A DNA stretch of 30,062 nt from an uncultured Clostridium sp. (GTDB taxonomy: Bacteria > Bacillota > Clostridia > Lachnospirales > Lachnospiraceae), in the NCBI GenBank assembly GCA_937902905.1, contig CALELW010000229.1, forward strand, positions 1 to 30,062, read 5' to 3'. Shown piece by piece: positions 28,615 to 30,062 of the stretch (positions are counted from its first letter, which is position 1; every line of letters starts with the position of its first letter). The translations under genes were made by a program, and so were the position numbers. The notes under the pieces are model-generated. The model searched no databases, was not told where the DNA came from, and was given only the letters and a program-made list of their open reading frames with translations.

Positions 28615-30062
28615 CTAGCGGTTTTCCTGCTTGTACTCTGCCATCATGTTTGCCAACTCTTCTCTTACAAATGGTTTGGCAATAAAGTCATTCATCCCGG
28701 CAGCAAGTGCGCGCTGTTTGTCTTCCTCAAAGGCATTTGCCGTCATCGCAATAATCGGAATCTCTGCTTTTTCTTTGTCCGGCAGATTGCGGATTTTCTT
28801 TGCAGCCTGATAGCCGTCAAGACGCGGCATCTGAATATCCATCAACACCAAATCATATGTTTTTGCCGGATTGTTTTCAAGTTTGTAAAGGCAGACAATG
28901 CCATCCTCTGCCGTATCAACCTGAACACCCAGTTCGCTAAGCACAGCGGTCGCAATCTCGGCATTCAATTCATTGTCCTCAACCACCAAAATCTTCATTC
29001 CAAGAAGGGCATTTTCCTCAATTTTCTCTGTGTGCACCTGAGCCATTTCAGATTCATCCGCAACCTTCAAAAACAAATGAACCAAAATTTCTGTGCCCTC
29101 GCCAAGTTTGCTATGAATTTCAACCTGACCTTCCATCAGCTCAACGAGCCGCTTCACAATCGCAAGTCCAAGCCCCGTTCCCTGCGCGCCGCTTTCCGTC
29201 GAAGTCCGCTCACGCTCAAATGCTTCAAATGCATGCTTCTGAAATTCAGAATCCATACCAATACCATTATCTTTCACAGAAATCCGGTACTCTGCCATAC
29301 CATCACAGACAAGCCCCTGTCGCATCTCCAGTACAATTTTCCCGCCATTTTCCGTAAACTTCGCAGCGTTGCTCAACTCATTTACCATAATCTGCTGCAG
29401 CTTCGTTTCGTCGCACCACACATACGGATTTTCCATCTCCGTGCGGATTTCCAAATCAATCTGTTTTTTCTCCAATGTATAGGTAAGCATAAGTTTGAGA
29501 TTTTCCGCCATCTCCTCCAAATTTAATACGCTATTGCTCACCTGCATTTTGCCGCTTTCCAAGCGTGACAAATCCAAAATATCATTGATAATTTTCAAAA
29601 GAATATCACCGGAAGCTTTGATTTTCCCCACTGCATTTTTTACATTTTCCACATCTTCCGGATTTCTCTCAATCATCCCGGCAAAACCAAGAATCGCATT
29701 CATCGGCGTCCGGATGTCATGCGACATATTTGCCAGAAATGTTGACTTCACACGCCCTGCCCGGCGGGCGTCCTGCAACGCTTTTTTCTCCTGTTCAAGC
29801 GCCTCGCACAACTGCTCATGATGTTTCATTTCGCTGATATTTCGCTGTCTGTCCACCATAAACATGTACGCAAGCACCGCCCCAATCACCAGACAAAACG
29901 GCTGGAACGGATATACCTCATACACCGGAATGAAATAGGTATTAATCAAAATACCAAGCAGCGGAACTGCCGAAAAGAACGACGCCTGAAAAAGAAACCG
30001 CCTGTCCTCATCTTTATTTGTCAGCAAAGCATACATCATTTTCAAAAAGGAAATTACATAAT
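28615..30062 (-). CDS. Hybrid sensor histidine kinase, 5' part beyond the window
   Basis: The frame stays open to the window edge (upstream codons read YVISFL before the first Met), and no ribosome site precedes the first Met codons, so the N-terminus is missing. Two membrane segments are visible near the start (FFSAVPLLGILINTYFI and FCLVIGAVLAYMFMV). A short coiled coil follows (EQLCEALEQEKKALQDA), then the HisKA box FLANMSHDIRTPMNAILGF with the phospho-accepting His. The HATPase domain has N-box NELSNAAKFT, DNGIGM and GTGLGLAI. A C-terminal receiver has LVVEDNELN, phospho-Asp in LVLMDIQMPRLDGY and Lys in IAKPF. It therefore senses through the membrane and relays phosphate internally. Signal and output partner are unknown; the 91-residue protein follows. 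Confidence 0.92.
   Translation of the reverse strand, partial: YVISFLKMMYALLTNKDEDRRFLFQASFFSAVPLLGILINTYFIPVYEVYPFQPFCLVIGAVLAYMFMVDRQRNISEMKHHEQLCEALEQEKKALQDARRAGRVKSTFLANMSHDIRTPMNAILGFAGMIERNPEDVENVKNAVGKIKASGDILLKIINDILDLSRLESGKMQVSNSVLNLEEMAENLKLMLTYTLEKKQIDLEIRTEMENPYVWCDETKLQQIMVNELSNAAKFTENGGKIVLEMRQGLVCDGMAEYRISVKDNGIGMDSEFQKHAFEAFERERTSTESGAQGTGLGLAIVKRLVELMEGQVEIHSKLGEGTEILVHLFLKVADESEMAQVHTEKIEENALLGMKILVVEDNELNAEIATAVLSELGVQVDTAEDGIVCLYKLENNPAKTYDLVLMDIQMPRLDGYQAAKKIRNLPDKEKAEIPIIAMTANAFEEDKQRALAAGMNDFIAKPFVREELANMMAEYKQENR

Overview
The window looks like chromosomal DNA of an anaerobic gut-type Firmicute, most likely Lachnospiraceae (Roseburia/Agathobacter/Eubacterium relatives). 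The grounds are strong AGGAGG-type ribosome sites, AT-rich intergenic DNA, a Gram-positive type LexA box, lipoproteins, a secreted SGNH esterase with a Lys-rich N-terminal domain, and ferredoxin-like enzyme architecture. This is inference from sequence style, not a database match. Nearly all genes are on the minus strand; only the first gene (49-1107) and a possible fragment before it are on the plus strand.

Layout. 1-1.8 kb: an unrecognised membrane-anchored protein converging on a DUF5666-like lipoprotein with three GTPPAD repeats. 1.8-7.4 kb: a uvrB-uvrA-yfbR repair operon with a near-perfect promoter and a LexA box. 7.3-9.5 kb: a REC-GGDEF-PAS protein whose 3' end runs into the uvrB promoter and seems truncated, then an MNT/HEPN two-gene module. 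9.5-12.3 kb: TspO, NudC and MATE genes, probably one transcript. 12.3-12.7 kb: a small unknown gene. 12.7-25.4 kb: one long minus-strand gene set. 25.6-27.7 kb: a secreted SGNH esterase. 27.8-28.3 kb: non-coding DNA holding two large imperfect palindromes (165 and 179 bp). 28.3-30.1 kb: a small unknown protein and a hybrid histidine kinase cut by the window edge.

The centrepiece is the 12.7-kb set, read right to left: class III aminotransferase, Fe-dependent alcohol dehydrogenase, dihydropyrimidinase, a stand-alone PreT-type N-terminal Fe-S protein, PreA, ABC solute-binding protein, ABC permease, TenA-like protein, AEC permease, TudS/DUF523-like desulfidase, ABC ATPase, PucR regulator, M20 amidohydrolase. 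It reads as a reductive pyrimidine degradation route: uracil to dihydrouracil (PreA), to N-carbamoyl-beta-alanine (dihydropyrimidinase), to beta-alanine (M20 hydrolase, by elimination), to malonate semialdehyde (aminotransferase), to 3-hydroxypropionate (alcohol dehydrogenase). Unusual parts are the lack of the FAD/NAD(P)H half of PreT, which suggests a ferredoxin-type electron source; a desulfidase relative, which suggests entry of thiopyrimidines such as 2-thiouracil; a TenA relative with Asn in place of a substrate-binding Asp; and an intrinsic-terminator-like hairpin inside the set.

No tRNA, rRNA, CRISPR array, transposase or phage gene was seen.
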